A model generated the notes under the pieces. It was not told the origin of the DNA. It made no database searches and worked only from the letters and a program-made list of their open reading frames with translations. 64,000 nt of DNA from Methanomicrobium antiquum (GTDB taxonomy: Archaea; Halobacteriota; Methanomicrobia; Methanomicrobiales; Methanomicrobiaceae): contig NZ_CP091092.1 of assembly GCF_029633915.1 (NCBI RefSeq), positions 186,001 through 250,000 on the forward strand. Reading direction: 5' to 3'. Positions 1-9,041 of the stretch are shown here, in pieces. Made by a program: the position numbers and the translations under genes. The first letter of the stretch is position 1, and each line of letters opens with the position of its first letter.

Positions 1-1404
1 ACATTTTTCAACAGGTTGCAGTTCACTATATAGTTCTGGGTAATTTGTCTCAACTAAAGAAAATAAAGTTTGGACTTTATCTTTTTCCAAGTATAGGTAG
101 ATATTTCTAATTAAATCAGTTATTAGTTTTATTATGTAATCTCTTCCGAGGATAGGATACATTGTGGAAACAAAATGAGTAATTCTTGCTTTACTGTTTC
201 CTGGAGGTGGAAGTAGTGTTTCTAAGGCAGTCCACAAACTTATTAATTGATTCTCTGGCGTTTCTGAAGAAATGGCACAAGAATGGAGATTTAATGAATT
301 ATATAAACGATATATTGAGGTACTATCCAAATGTACAAACAAACGGATACTTTTCATTAGGGCTTCATTAGTATCTTTATCATCTTTTATTTTTAACATC
401 GGAGAAATTGAAGGCCTTGCGACAAAAAAGTCTTTATTTTCTTCATCATTAATTTCATGAAAAATACATAGTCCATAGTTATCCCAAGAACATTTAGAGT
501 CATGAATAAAATATCTGATAAAATCAAAAAGTTGATCAAGATATTTTTCTCCATCTGTACGAGCAGAATATGGATCTTTAGCTATAATTTCTTTGATTGT
601 CAGAAAATGAGAATATCCCTCATTCAATCTCGTAAATTCATTATAATGCCATGTAGGAGTATTTACTTTAGGGCATTCTTTAGATATATATATTTTAAAT
701 CCTTCAAGCAACTTATCTGTAAAGTTACAAAAGTCAGAGTTTACTTTGAAAGAGACTTCGTAATATTTATCCTGATTTTCAAAAAATTTTATAAAATCTT
801 TAATCTGTGAAATATTATTTATTGAGTTTTGGCCAAAGAAAAAATCCTTATTTTTTGAATAAATATATTCTTTTGAAAAACCTGCGAAAATTAGTTCCGG
901 AATTAAATATTGCGATAATTGAATAATTTTATCTTTTTCCTTAGGGTTTTGCATTATATTCACGATTTGACTTTTAAGTTCAGCAAAATATCGATAATCT
1001 AAAAATGAGCAGAAACTCTCCAACTCCACAACATATTTTTCAAATTTGTAGTAATCCTGACGGTTTGATTCAGATGCCAGATTTTTAATTGTCTCTAATA
1101 ATTTTGAAAGGACATTACTTTTATTATTAAGAATTGCTCTGATTACAAAATCATTTTTTGTTGAATTATTAATTTCTTCTATTATTGGAATGAGGGCTTT
1201 TGCATCGATAAATCCATTTATTACTTCTTTTAGGACATCATTTAATTCATTAATTAGTGTATGTGAATTGAATGTGTATGCTCTGTATGAATCAATAGTG
1301 TAGTGAAATAACATTTCATTTTGGATCTCTGCGAAAAATTTCATTCCTTCTAAATTTTCGTCAATAGACCAGTTTGAATAATTTAAACCTTTTTTGTTAC
1401 CCAT
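1..1404 (-). CDS. Uncharacterised protein, possible Apea-like HEPN domain (partial, runs off left edge)
   Basis: The minus strand is open for 468 codons from an ATG at 1404 to the first base of the window, so the C-terminus is missing. The start lies three bases after the hsdR stop codon, so the two are almost certainly co-transcribed. The protein is rich in Asn, Lys, Phe and Ile and shows no signal peptide or membrane segment. Around residues 383-410 there is a stretch reading LWTALETLLPPPG followed by SKARITHF, which resembles the conserved core of Apea-like HEPN domains found in defence-associated proteins. That family call is by eye only and could be wrong; the RNase motif expected further on would lie outside the window. 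Its AT-richness is higher than that of the neighbouring hsdR gene, consistent with acquired defence DNA. Confidence 0.75.
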   Translation of the reverse strand, partial: MGNKKGLNYSNWSIDENLEGMKFFAEIQNEMLFHYTIDSYRAYTFNSHTLINELNDVLKEVINGFIDAKALIPIIEEINNSTKNDFVIRAILNNKSNVLSKLLETIKNLASESNRQDYYKFEKYVVELESFCSFLDYRYFAELKSQIVNIMQNPKEKDKIIQLSQYLIPELIFAGFSKEYIYSKNKDFFFGQNSINNISQIKDFIKFFENQDKYYEVSFKVNSDFCNFTDKLLEGFKIYISKECPKVNTPTWHYNEFTRLNEGYSHFLTIKEIIAKDPYSARTDGEKYLDQLFDFIRYFIHDSKCSWDNYGLCIFHEINDEENKDFFVARPSISPMLKIKDDKDTNEALMKSIRLFVHLDSTSIYRLYNSLNLHSCAISSETPENQLISLWTALETLLPPPGNSKARITHFVSTMYPILGRDYIIKLITDLIRNIYLYLEKDKVQTLFSLVETNYPELYSELQPVEKC

Positions 1405-1407
1405 AAT

Positions 1408-4161
1408 CTATACCCCCAAAACCTCATTCATCTCGCTCATAATACTGTTTAATTCGTCCCCGAATGCCCGGTATGCAGAGACAAGACCGCCCTTCTGCAT
1501 AAGCCTCTGGTTGTATTCAAAGTCGTCCGGGCCGATTTCAACGCTTGTACTTATGTGGTCCTTAATTATATTGAGCCACTCAATCTGTTCGTCTGAGAAT
1601 TTCTGGCCGTCCTCTTCTCTTTCTCTCAGCCATCTCTCATAGCGGTGTTCAACCGTCTCAGAAAACGGCTCTAAGTATTTGTCGCATCCGAGGGTGAATC
1701 TTACAAGCGATATTATGTCTGTCAACATCCTCTGGGGAGTTGCTCCCCTGACGCGGTTTTTCTCAACCTGCTCATACGCCTTCCAGACGGAGTCCGGCGT
1801 AAACCCGTACGGAGGTCTTGAAAGAATATCGGAAAGCTCTCTTATCTGTGCGTAGGTTAAGTGCCTCTCGGATTTCGGACGGCTGTATATAATCTGAAGT
1901 GCTGTAATCGTATCTTTGTTATCCTCAATAAACTGCTTGAAGTTTGCAACCGTTATAACTGCTCTTTCCTTCGCATCCGTTGAGAAGTCCGCCTCAATCA
2001 CACGGTCTTCTGATACCTTATCTAAAATCTGCTCGGATTTTGTCTTCAGATCGATAAGAAGTGTCCGAAGCTTCGGGTTGTCAAACGGCTCGCAGGCCGC
2101 CGATACAAGAGATTCTTTTGCACCCGCAATCTCGGATTCTGTCGGATTTTCTGTCGCAGACATCTCCATTGCATGGCCTGTGACCTCATCCGGATCAACC
2201 GATGCGTAAAGTGAGTTTATAATGGACTTCACCGGCAGATTTGCAGTCTCAAAAATCTCCTCACGTTCACGGTCGGAAATCCGGCGGTCAAGCCTTGCAA
2301 GCCTTGTCGCAAGCGTTGTTATCAAATCGTCTTCATGGTTTCCGACCGCAACCGCCTCAAGGAGTTTCTTAAACGAAATTCCCGGCTTCTTGTCAATTAC
2401 AACCGCCGGATTCTTCGACGACTCGCAGACGCCGACCGCATCCACAACAATAAATCTGTCCTTAGGCGGTGCATCGGTTGTCACCTGATGGAGATCGGTT
2501 AAGTCAACCGTTCTTGTGCCCCGGCCAAGCATCTGCTCAAAGTAGACCTGAGATTTCACATCCCGCATGAAAATCAGGCACTCAAGCGGTTTTATGTCAA
2601 TCCCTGTTGACACCATGTCAACCGTAACCGCAATTCTGGGATTATAAGAGGTTCGAAACTCACGAATCATATCCTCAGGCTTTCTGCCGGTTTTGTATGT
2701 AATCTTCTTGCAGAACTCGTTTCCGCGTCCGAACTCCTCTCTGACAATCTCAACGATATCCTCGGCGTGCGAATCGCTCTTGGCAAAGATAAGCGTCTTT
2801 GGAATCTCACTCCTTCCCACAAAAAGTTTTGTAAACAGATTCTCCTTAAAAGTTCTGATTACAGTTCTTATCTGATCATAAGAAACAACATCGCGGTCAA
2901 GCTGCTTTTCGGTGTATGAAAAGTCCTCATCCAAAAGCTCCCATTTCTTATCCCTCGAAAGCTTCTCCCTCTTCTCAACCCAGAGGTCGGCATCAACCGA
3001 GCTTCCGCCCTTTGTAATCTCGGTAACAATTCTGAATACGTCAAACCCGACATTGACACCGTCTGCAACCGCTCTCTCTGATCCGTACTCCATCACCAGA
3101 TTTTTGTTGAAAAACCCGAGCGTCTGCTTTGAGGGAGTTGCAGTAAGTCCGATTAGGTGTGCATCGAAATATTCCAGAACCTGACTCCACAGGTTGTAAA
3201 TCGAGCGGTGGCACTCATCAGTCACAATAAAATCAAAGGTCTCAATCGGAATTTCAGAATTATAACCGACATCCTTAGGTTTTCCGTTTGAAAAGCCCTG
3301 CTCAAACGATGAAAATTCATCCGACTCCGGATCGTAACCCTCATCGCCCCTTAAAAGTGAATAAAGCCTCTGGATTGTGCAGATGCAGACCTTTGAAACA
3401 TCATCAATATTCTTCCCCGAAAGAGGCTGAACATTGTAAAGCTCGGTGAATTTCCGCCCGTCATCAGGTGTCACATACTTCTGAAACTCTTTATGTGTCT
3501 GGGTGCCGAGACTTGTTCTGTCAACGAGAAACAGAATACGCTTTGCGTTGCAGTGCTTAATCAGCCGGTATGCAAACGAGACAGCGGTAAAGGTCTTTCC
3601 CGAACCTGTCGCCATCTGAATAAGTGAACGGGGATGATCCTCTGCAAAAGAGTGTTCAAGGTTTGTAATTGCCTCAATCTGGCATTCGCGAAGACCTGTT
3701 TTCACAAGAGGCGGATACTCCCTCATCCTTGCACGAAGGGTCTTCTCCTGTTTCATCCATTCCAGAAGTGTCTCGGGCTTATGAAACCAAAATACCCTTC
3801 TTGAACGCGGCTCGGGATCTCTGAGGTCACGAAAGTAAGTCTCCTTTCCGGTGCTTTCATAGCCGAAAGGTAAAAATCCGAGTTCATTCGGGATATTGTC
3901 AAGTCTGCCTGTAAGATACTTCTGTGACTGATCAGAAACCCCGCTTAAAGTTGTTCCCTCTTTTTTTGCCTCAATAACACCGACCGCCTTTTTGCCGGCA
4001 AAAAGCAGATAGTCCGCAAACCCCTCTTTTAGGGGAAACTCTCTTACTGCAACACCTGTACCTGCACTAAGATTTAACTCATCCCTGTCCTGAATAACCC
4101 ATCCGGCGGCATTCAGCATTTCATCAATATTTTCCCTTGCTTTTGCCTCCGGTGTTATCAT
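1408..4161 (-). CDS. hsdR: Type I restriction enzyme, R (HsdR) subunit
   Basis: About 917 residues, the motor and nuclease subunit of a type I restriction-modification enzyme, which translocates DNA and cuts unmodified DNA. An N-terminal PD-(D/E)xK-like nuclease region is visible (GFADYLLF then VGVIEAKKEG), followed by helicase motifs: Walker A MATGSGKT, Walker B DECH, SAT-like LTATPS and motif VI QMLGRGTR. The C-terminal third fits an EcoEI-type R domain. An ATG at 4182 is possible, but the ATG at 4161 is preceded by a GAGGGGAG ribosome binding site at 7-base spacing and gives the family-like start MITPEAKAREN. The usual partners hsdM and hsdS are not in the window; the next gene downstream is a HEPN-like protein instead, so M and S either lie further left or are absent. 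Confidence 0.9.
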   Translation of the reverse strand: MITPEAKARENIDEMLNAAGWVIQDRDELNLSAGTGVAVREFPLKEGFADYLLFAGKKAVGVIEAKKEGTTLSGVSDQSQKYLTGRLDNIPNELGFLPFGYESTGKETYFRDLRDPEPRSRRVFWFHKPETLLEWMKQEKTLRARMREYPPLVKTGLRECQIEAITNLEHSFAEDHPRSLIQMATGSGKTFTAVSFAYRLIKHCNAKRILFLVDRTSLGTQTHKEFQKYVTPDDGRKFTELYNVQPLSGKNIDDVSKVCICTIQRLYSLLRGDEGYDPESDEFSSFEQGFSNGKPKDVGYNSEIPIETFDFIVTDECHRSIYNLWSQVLEYFDAHLIGLTATPSKQTLGFFNKNLVMEYGSERAVADGVNVGFDVFRIVTEITKGGSSVDADLWVEKREKLSRDKKWELLDEDFSYTEKQLDRDVVSYDQIRTVIRTFKENLFTKLFVGRSEIPKTLIFAKSDSHAEDIVEIVREEFGRGNEFCKKITYKTGRKPEDMIREFRTSYNPRIAVTVDMVSTGIDIKPLECLIFMRDVKSQVYFEQMLGRGTRTVDLTDLHQVTTDAPPKDRFIVVDAVGVCESSKNPAVVIDKKPGISFKKLLEAVAVGNHEDDLITTLATRLARLDRRISDREREEIFETANLPVKSIINSLYASVDPDEVTGHAMEMSATENPTESEIAGAKESLVSAACEPFDNPKLRTLLIDLKTKSEQILDKVSEDRVIEADFSTDAKERAVITVANFKQFIEDNKDTITALQIIYSRPKSERHLTYAQIRELSDILSRPPYGFTPDSVWKAYEQVEKNRVRGATPQRMLTDIISLVRFTLGCDKYLEPFSETVEHRYERWLREREEDGQKFSDEQIEWLNIIKDHISTSVEIGPDDFEYNQRLMQKGGLVSAYRAFGDELNSIMSEMNEVLGV

Positions 4162-4205
4162 AGCCTTACTCCCCTCTGTCATTCTTCATTTTAATTTTTA
4201 AAGGT

Positions 4206-4216
4206 TTAATATATTT
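4206..4216 (-). promoter_or_regulatory. Putative TATA box of hsdR
   Basis: On the minus strand the sequence reads AAATATATTAA, preceded by a CGAAA that could serve as a BRE. A start site about 25 bases downstream (near 4187) would leave a short leader carrying the GAGGGGAG site used by the ATG at 4161. Confidence 0.45.
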
Positions 4217-4260
4217 CGAAAAAAATATGGTAATCAGGGGAGATTCAGAAAAAAATAATC

Positions 4261-5952
4261 CTAAAAAACAACAATCCTCCCGTCAGTCACAGGGGTAATT
4301 GGTGAATTTGTCCCAATCTCATCTGCGAGAAGGTTAATTAAGTTAATCTCCGTATTGTATTTTCTGTCATCGGCAATTTCTGCAAGATTTGAGTAACCGT
4401 CACCGCCGCCGGCCAGATAATTGTTTACTGAAACAGTATATGTCTTTTTTAAGTCAATTGGAATTATGCCCTCATCAGTAACAACAGATAAGTTTTCAAT
4501 CCTGTTTCCATATGATAACACACTGCCGTTAACCGGGTCTGACCTGAAAGGCTCAGAATTTGTATTTATTAAAAAATGCACACCCGAAACCTGTAAAAAA
4601 CCCCCTTTGGGTGTCCTCTCATCGCTTTCAAACTCATCATTCTGACCTTTTAGTGCTGATGCAGACCTCTCAAGAGTATCTTTTATATCACTGCCTGACA
4701 TTTCAAGATTTACAATCATGTTTTCAAACGGAAGCAGGGTTGTTAAGGTAAGGTATGATATTTCACCTGCCGGAATGGTGTAGTCTCCACGTATTGAGCC
4801 TGAATTAATAAGTGCAATCTCTGAACCGTAGATGTTTTTTGTAATAGTATCGGTAATGAAATCACCTGCATTTGACTCTCCGTTTCTTAAAGTCTCATAT
4901 GTTGCATCAAGTGGAACTGTTGTTATACCGACCGGCTCTGAGAGGCTTTCTGTGTATTCGTAATAATATGGCATGACATAAGATGTTACAGAAGAATCGT
5001 CCGGCAAATCCTCTGTAATCTCATATCTTTCAATATTGGTATTCGTCTGAGTGCCGTTTTCAAACGAAATCGAAATCCTGGATATTTCCTCGCCGTATTT
5101 TCCTGAATGAACAATAAGAGTCTGATTTCCGTCTCTTGATTCAACAGTTTTATTCCATGACAAATGATCGTGGCCGCCGACAATCAGGCTGATTCCTGAA
5201 ACACTTTTTGCCAGTTCTTCATCTTCATCGCCGTACTGGTGGCTTAGGGCAATTATTACATCACAGCCTTCGTGTTGAAGCTTTTTTACAACCGATTCTG
5301 ATAAATCCTTTGTATCTTTGTACAGAAAAATTCCGTCCGTGTCTGTCACATATTTTTCAAGCTGTGGTGTAATTATTCCAAAAATTCCTACTTTTGCAGA
5401 TCCTGCATTTACTATTGTGTAATCCTTTACTGTTTCATTTAAAGCTGTATCTGAAAAATCAATATTTGCGCAGATTAAAGGATATGAGGAGTTCAAAGCC
5501 CAGAATTTAAAAAAATCCGCTGAATAGTCAAAGGCATGGTTGCCGGGGACAGCCGCATCAACGCCGGCCATAGTATAGGCAGTAATCTCCGGAATTCCAT
5601 TATATTTGTTGTAGAAATTCCCTTCTCCCAAATCGCCCGCGAAGAGGTAGAGCGTATCAGGATTATCTTCGCCGAGTTTGTCTGCAAGAGCACTTATCCG
5701 GCCAATTCTTGAACCTGTGTCATTTTCACTCATTGAGAATAAATGACTGTGGATGTCAGGCGTTGCCAGAATATTTATTTTTCCACAAAAACCGGAGTTT
5801 TCTGAAATATCTGTGAGATTTTTTTCAGGTGATTTGTCAGTTTTCTCCTGATAGATGCTGGTGGCTGGAATTAAAACCGCAACCACTAATAAGGCTAAAA
5901 AGATTAAAGCTAACGCCAAAGCGATGTATTTTAAGTATTTCTTATCTCTCAT
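4261..5952 (-). CDS. Membrane-anchored 5'-nucleotidase / UDP-sugar hydrolase family metallophosphatase
   Basis: 563 residues. A strongly hydrophobic segment at about residues 9-30 is an uncleaved anchor or signal peptide, placing the enzyme outside the cell. The calcineurin-like metallophosphatase domain shows the metal-binding blocks in order: DIHSH (66-70), FAGDLG (about 105), PGNHAFD (136-142), ALSHQ and GGHDH. The rest matches the 5'-nucleotidase C-terminal substrate domain (GDFITDTI, NSGSIRGDY, NYLAGGGDGYS). The family hydrolyses extracellular nucleotides or nucleotide sugars to release phosphate and nucleoside; the exact substrate cannot be read from the sequence. It stands alone between hsdR and the PKD protein with its own upstream region. 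Confidence 0.85.
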   Translation of the reverse strand: MRDKKYLKYIALALALIFLALLVVAVLIPATSIYQEKTDKSPEKNLTDISENSGFCGKINILATPDIHSHLFSMSENDTGSRIGRISALADKLGEDNPDTLYLFAGDLGEGNFYNKYNGIPEITAYTMAGVDAAVPGNHAFDYSADFFKFWALNSSYPLICANIDFSDTALNETVKDYTIVNAGSAKVGIFGIITPQLEKYVTDTDGIFLYKDTKDLSESVVKKLQHEGCDVIIALSHQYGDEDEELAKSVSGISLIVGGHDHLSWNKTVESRDGNQTLIVHSGKYGEEISRISISFENGTQTNTNIERYEITEDLPDDSSVTSYVMPYYYEYTESLSEPVGITTVPLDATYETLRNGESNAGDFITDTITKNIYGSEIALINSGSIRGDYTIPAGEISYLTLTTLLPFENMIVNLEMSGSDIKDTLERSASALKGQNDEFESDERTPKGGFLQVSGVHFLINTNSEPFRSDPVNGSVLSYGNRIENLSVVTDEGIIPIDLKKTYTVSVNNYLAGGGDGYSNLAEIADDRKYNTEINLINLLADEIGTNSPITPVTDGRIVVF

Positions 5953-6230
5953 TTTGAATATCCTGTAATTTAATGGTCATTGTCTTTAGACACTCTGTTA
6001 TCTGGCTGGGGTTTAAAGGTACCTTTTAATCAGATTGCCGCTTTTAAAAAAACTCTATTTGATTTCATTATTCTGGTATAATTTATTATTATATTATCTG
6101 TTCATTAATTTAATTGCGGGTTAAATCTCAAATTAAATCGGGAAATAATATTTATATGAAGAATATTTATATGAAAAACAGTTAGTGACTATAAAAAAAA
6201 GTTTGGATTAAAATTTGTTTAATAAGTGCT

Positions 6231-7862
6231 TTATTTCATACCAAAAATGCCTGCAAAAAGGCTTAGGTATTCTTCATAAAAGCTATAAAATCTCTCCATT
6301 TCATCCCTGAAATATTCTGTTCCTGGAAGTCCGAATATTTTTTCACCGTTTGAATTATCAGTTAGTTCCGTCAGACTCTCTGTTGGTGCAGCTGTTGCCT
6401 GTGTGGTTGCCGCAGTAATCTGTGATATGTCTTTTACCGTGATGTAATTATCCTTTTTGTATGTATATGTATAGCCTTTGGTATCTGTTACTGTCAGCTT
6501 TGGAGTATATGTTCCTGCAATTGTATATGTATGCGATGCAGTCTTCGATGTTGTTGAATCGGTATATCCGTCTCCAAATTCCCAGTAATATTTTGATATT
6601 GCATAATCATTGTCGCTTCCTGGAGATGCAGTAAAGGCGACAGTAAGGGGCTTGTATCCGGAAGTTGTTATTGCTGAAAATGTTGCTGAAAGACCAAGTG
6701 TTACTTCAATAAAGTCTTCTTTTATCTCGGTGTCTGAAGCTCCGTCTTTATCTGTAACTGTAAGTTTTATTGTGTATTTTCCGGGCTGATTAAAAGTATA
6801 GCTAGGAGGATTTTGTGAATATGAATCGTAAACGGTTTTTCCGTCTTCATTGATGAATTCCCAGTCCCACTCATCAATAGTACTGTTTGTCTTTTTTGAG
6901 GGTTTTGATATATCTTTGAATTTGACTATATGGGGTGCTTTTCCCTCATCATCATAATCATCGCTGTATAATTCAAAATCGGCTGTCGGTGCAGAGTCAT
7001 CATCGACTTTGATTAGAACATAGTATGAATCTGTATCTTCTCCGTCATCGACTGTAAGTTTAACTTCATATTCCTCTTCTTTAGTAAATGTATGCTCTAC
7101 ATCAGGGTCTGATCCCTTTTTTATTATAACATCTGAACTTCCGTCATCAAAGTCCCATACCCATTCTAAGATATCATCCTTTGTTTTTGGATTTCTTGTA
7201 GAGTCATCCTCGAATTTAACAGTTAATGGCGAACTGCCGCTTGTCTTATCCGGCTCAAAATAAGCCATTACTTTTCTTAAGTCAATTGTCTCTGTGCATG
7301 AACTTGTTTTTCCCGCAGGGCTTTTTGCAGTCAGTGTTATTACGTATTCATCCGGCTGGGTATAGGTGTGTATTCCGTTTTCTGTTGTTGAATCAGTACT
7401 GCTATCGTCAAAATCCCATGACCATGATGTTGCACCGGTTGTTGTACTGTTATATGTGAGTTTGTTGGTTTTTCCATCCCATTTGTATTCCATTGAGGCG
7501 ACAAGCTCAGGCTCTGTAATCGTTATTGTTTCTGTATCTGTGGCAGAGCTGTTGCTTTGTGCTGAAAGAGTGATTGTGTATGTGCCTGCTATTGAATATG
7601 TATGTGAACCGGACGTACCTGAGGCAGAGGTACTGTCGCCAAAATCCCACTCAAGTGTATCTGAAGCGCCTGTAATAGACCCATTATAGGAGAGTATATT
7701 ATAATCATTCCATGAAGTTCCATTACTTAAAGTGTCAATTGATACTTTTGCCGCCTGGTTCACACCCTGTTCCGCAATGTCGGTTGCTATTACAGGGCAG
7801 GTAAAAAGAGCTGAAATTACACCTATAAATAAAAATACAAAATAAATCCCCGAATATTTCAT
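6231..7862 (-). CDS. Secreted PKD-repeat surface protein
   Basis: 543 residues. An N-terminal signal peptide (residues about 4-26, hydrophobic and ending in Ala-Thr-Asp) is followed by five PKD-type immunoglobulin-like repeats recognisable by WDFGDST, WDFDDSST, WDFDDGSSD, WEFINEDG and WEFGDGYTD, each followed by a HTYT/YTF...YTIKLTV strand. PKD repeats are common in methanogen cell-surface proteins and act as spacers or adhesion modules. A short Thr/Ala-rich linker precedes a C-terminal tail with aromatic residues (YFRDEMERFYSFYEEYLSLF). I do not see a PGF-CTERM sorting tail, so the way it is held at the surface is unclear. No enzymatic domain is visible. Confidence 0.85.
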   Translation of the reverse strand: MKYSGIYFVFLFIGVISALFTCPVIATDIAEQGVNQAAKVSIDTLSNGTSWNDYNILSYNGSITGASDTLEWDFGDSTSASGTSGSHTYSIAGTYTITLSAQSNSSATDTETITITEPELVASMEYKWDGKTNKLTYNSTTTGATSWSWDFDDSSTDSTTENGIHTYTQPDEYVITLTAKSPAGKTSSCTETIDLRKVMAYFEPDKTSGSSPLTVKFEDDSTRNPKTKDDILEWVWDFDDGSSDVIIKKGSDPDVEHTFTKEEEYEVKLTVDDGEDTDSYYVLIKVDDDSAPTADFELYSDDYDDEGKAPHIVKFKDISKPSKKTNSTIDEWDWEFINEDGKTVYDSYSQNPPSYTFNQPGKYTIKLTVTDKDGASDTEIKEDFIEVTLGLSATFSAITTSGYKPLTVAFTASPGSDNDYAISKYYWEFGDGYTDSTTSKTASHTYTIAGTYTPKLTVTDTKGYTYTYKKDNYITVKDISQITAATTQATAAPTESLTELTDNSNGEKIFGLPGTEYFRDEMERFYSFYEEYLSLFAGIFGMK

Positions 7863-8244
7863 TATGTTTACCTTCTTTATTGAATATTTATTGAATCCAG
7901 TTTTACTTTTGTTAAACTATTAAATGTGTAAAACCTAAAAGCACATAAATCTGATGATAAAAATCCGACATGGATCTGACTTTCATACAATGGTTGTTAC
8001 GAAAACCATGCGGTTTTTGTATGGTAAACAGATGGGGCTCAAAAGAGAGGGTTCATAATTTGTTCGTTTTATCTGAAAAGAAAATTAAAATTTAGAAAAA
8101 CCGGCACGCCATCAGTCTTTCAGACTGAAGAGAATAAACAGTAGTCGAAATAATACTAATTTCATATAAAAATAGCATATATAAAATAAGATAAAAACCA
8201 GAGTTACTGATTAGGTTGAAAAAGGGGATATAGGGAGTATTTTA
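7863..8244. other. Divergent intergenic region with a nested palindrome
   Basis: 382 bases without a gene, between the divergent PKD protein and the lipoprotein cassette. It holds a nested inverted repeat: CATACAA (7984-7990) pairs with TTGTATG (8017-8023) and ATGGTT pairs with AACCAT inside it. It also holds the putative promoter of the rightward genes near 8180. Confidence 0.5.
8178..8187 (+). promoter_or_regulatory. Putative TATA box for the lipoprotein/membrane cassette
   Basis: The sequence CATATATAAA fits an archaeal TATA box. A transcript starting near 8208 would include the GGGAG ribosome binding site just before the TTG start at 8245. Confidence 0.45.
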
Positions 8245-9024
8245 TTGAATAATTCAGGTATTTATTTAATTATTGGAGTGTTTTTCATTATATCAGGAGT
8301 TATAACCTCCGGATGTATCGGCAATTCAGAAATAAAAAACGGCGATACTCAGGTAACACAGGATGAAGCACTTGTAATTGCTCTTAATGACCCGCTTCTT
8401 CTTGAAGAGTCAGAAGATGAAGAGTTAATGGCTCCCGAAATTGAAATAGTAACGAGGGAGGACAAAACCAGACTCTACAAATTTGTATTTATGCTCGAAG
8501 ACCCGCCCGGGCGGGCAGGAAAGACAGTTACAGTCGTTGTCGCTGAAAACGGATCTTTATATTATCACAGAATGTTTGGTGGTGCAATGGTAACGCCGGT
8601 TTTTCCTGAAATGTTAAATGACACCCGCCCTGATGATGTGAAAGAAATAGGGGCGCTTGTGAAAAACTTTTATCCGTCTGTTTCTGTAAGAGACGGTGAT
8701 TTGAATGTTAAACTGGAATCAGTTGAATTCAACAGCAAATATTCGCTTTATTATTTTGTTGTCCATGCAATGTTCATAAAAGATGCGGCAACGCCCGAAG
8801 CAGTAAAAAACATACCTCCTGACCCTCTGGCAATAGGGGAAGTTTATGCCTGCGGAAGAAACCCGGAGAATTTCACATCTGAATTTTGTGGCCGGAGATG
8901 GGACGGGGATGCGGTTGGATTCAGTCTTAAAACAGATCCACTGCCGGCAGACTGCAGCGGTTGTACAATAAAAATCGACTCCCTTTTTGAAAGGGAAGGC
9001 AACTGGAGTTTTAAGGTTTTTTAA
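8245..9024 (+). CDS. Uncharacterised lipoprotein
   Basis: 259 residues starting at TTG, chosen because GGGAG lies 7-8 bases upstream and the next in-frame ATG would remove the signal peptide. The N-terminus is a hydrophobic signal (residues about 6-22) ending in a lipobox-like ITSGC, so the mature protein is probably a lipid-anchored extracytoplasmic protein. The mature part has a PepSY-like feel (ALVIALNDPLL near the start, then short beta segments), which I cannot confirm. Four further cysteines lie in the C-terminal part (two CG-type pairs, ACG...FCG and DCSGC). It is the first gene of a three-gene cassette with two other unknown membrane proteins. Function unknown. Confidence 0.7.
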   Translation: MNNSGIYLIIGVFFIISGVITSGCIGNSEIKNGDTQVTQDEALVIALNDPLLLEESEDEELMAPEIEIVTREDKTRLYKFVFMLEDPPGRAGKTVTVVVAENGSLYYHRMFGGAMVTPVFPEMLNDTRPDDVKEIGALVKNFYPSVSVRDGDLNVKLESVEFNSKYSLYYFVVHAMFIKDAATPEAVKNIPPDPLAIGEVYACGRNPENFTSEFCGRRWDGDAVGFSLKTDPLPADCSGCTIKIDSLFEREGNWSFKVF

Positions 9025-9041
9025 TGATTTGAGGAATTCTA

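Noticed and set aside
186-810. Short plus-strand frames at the left edge
   Set aside because: They are antisense to the 468-codon open minus-strand frame, which starts three bases after the hsdR stop; the short frames lack ribosome binding sites.
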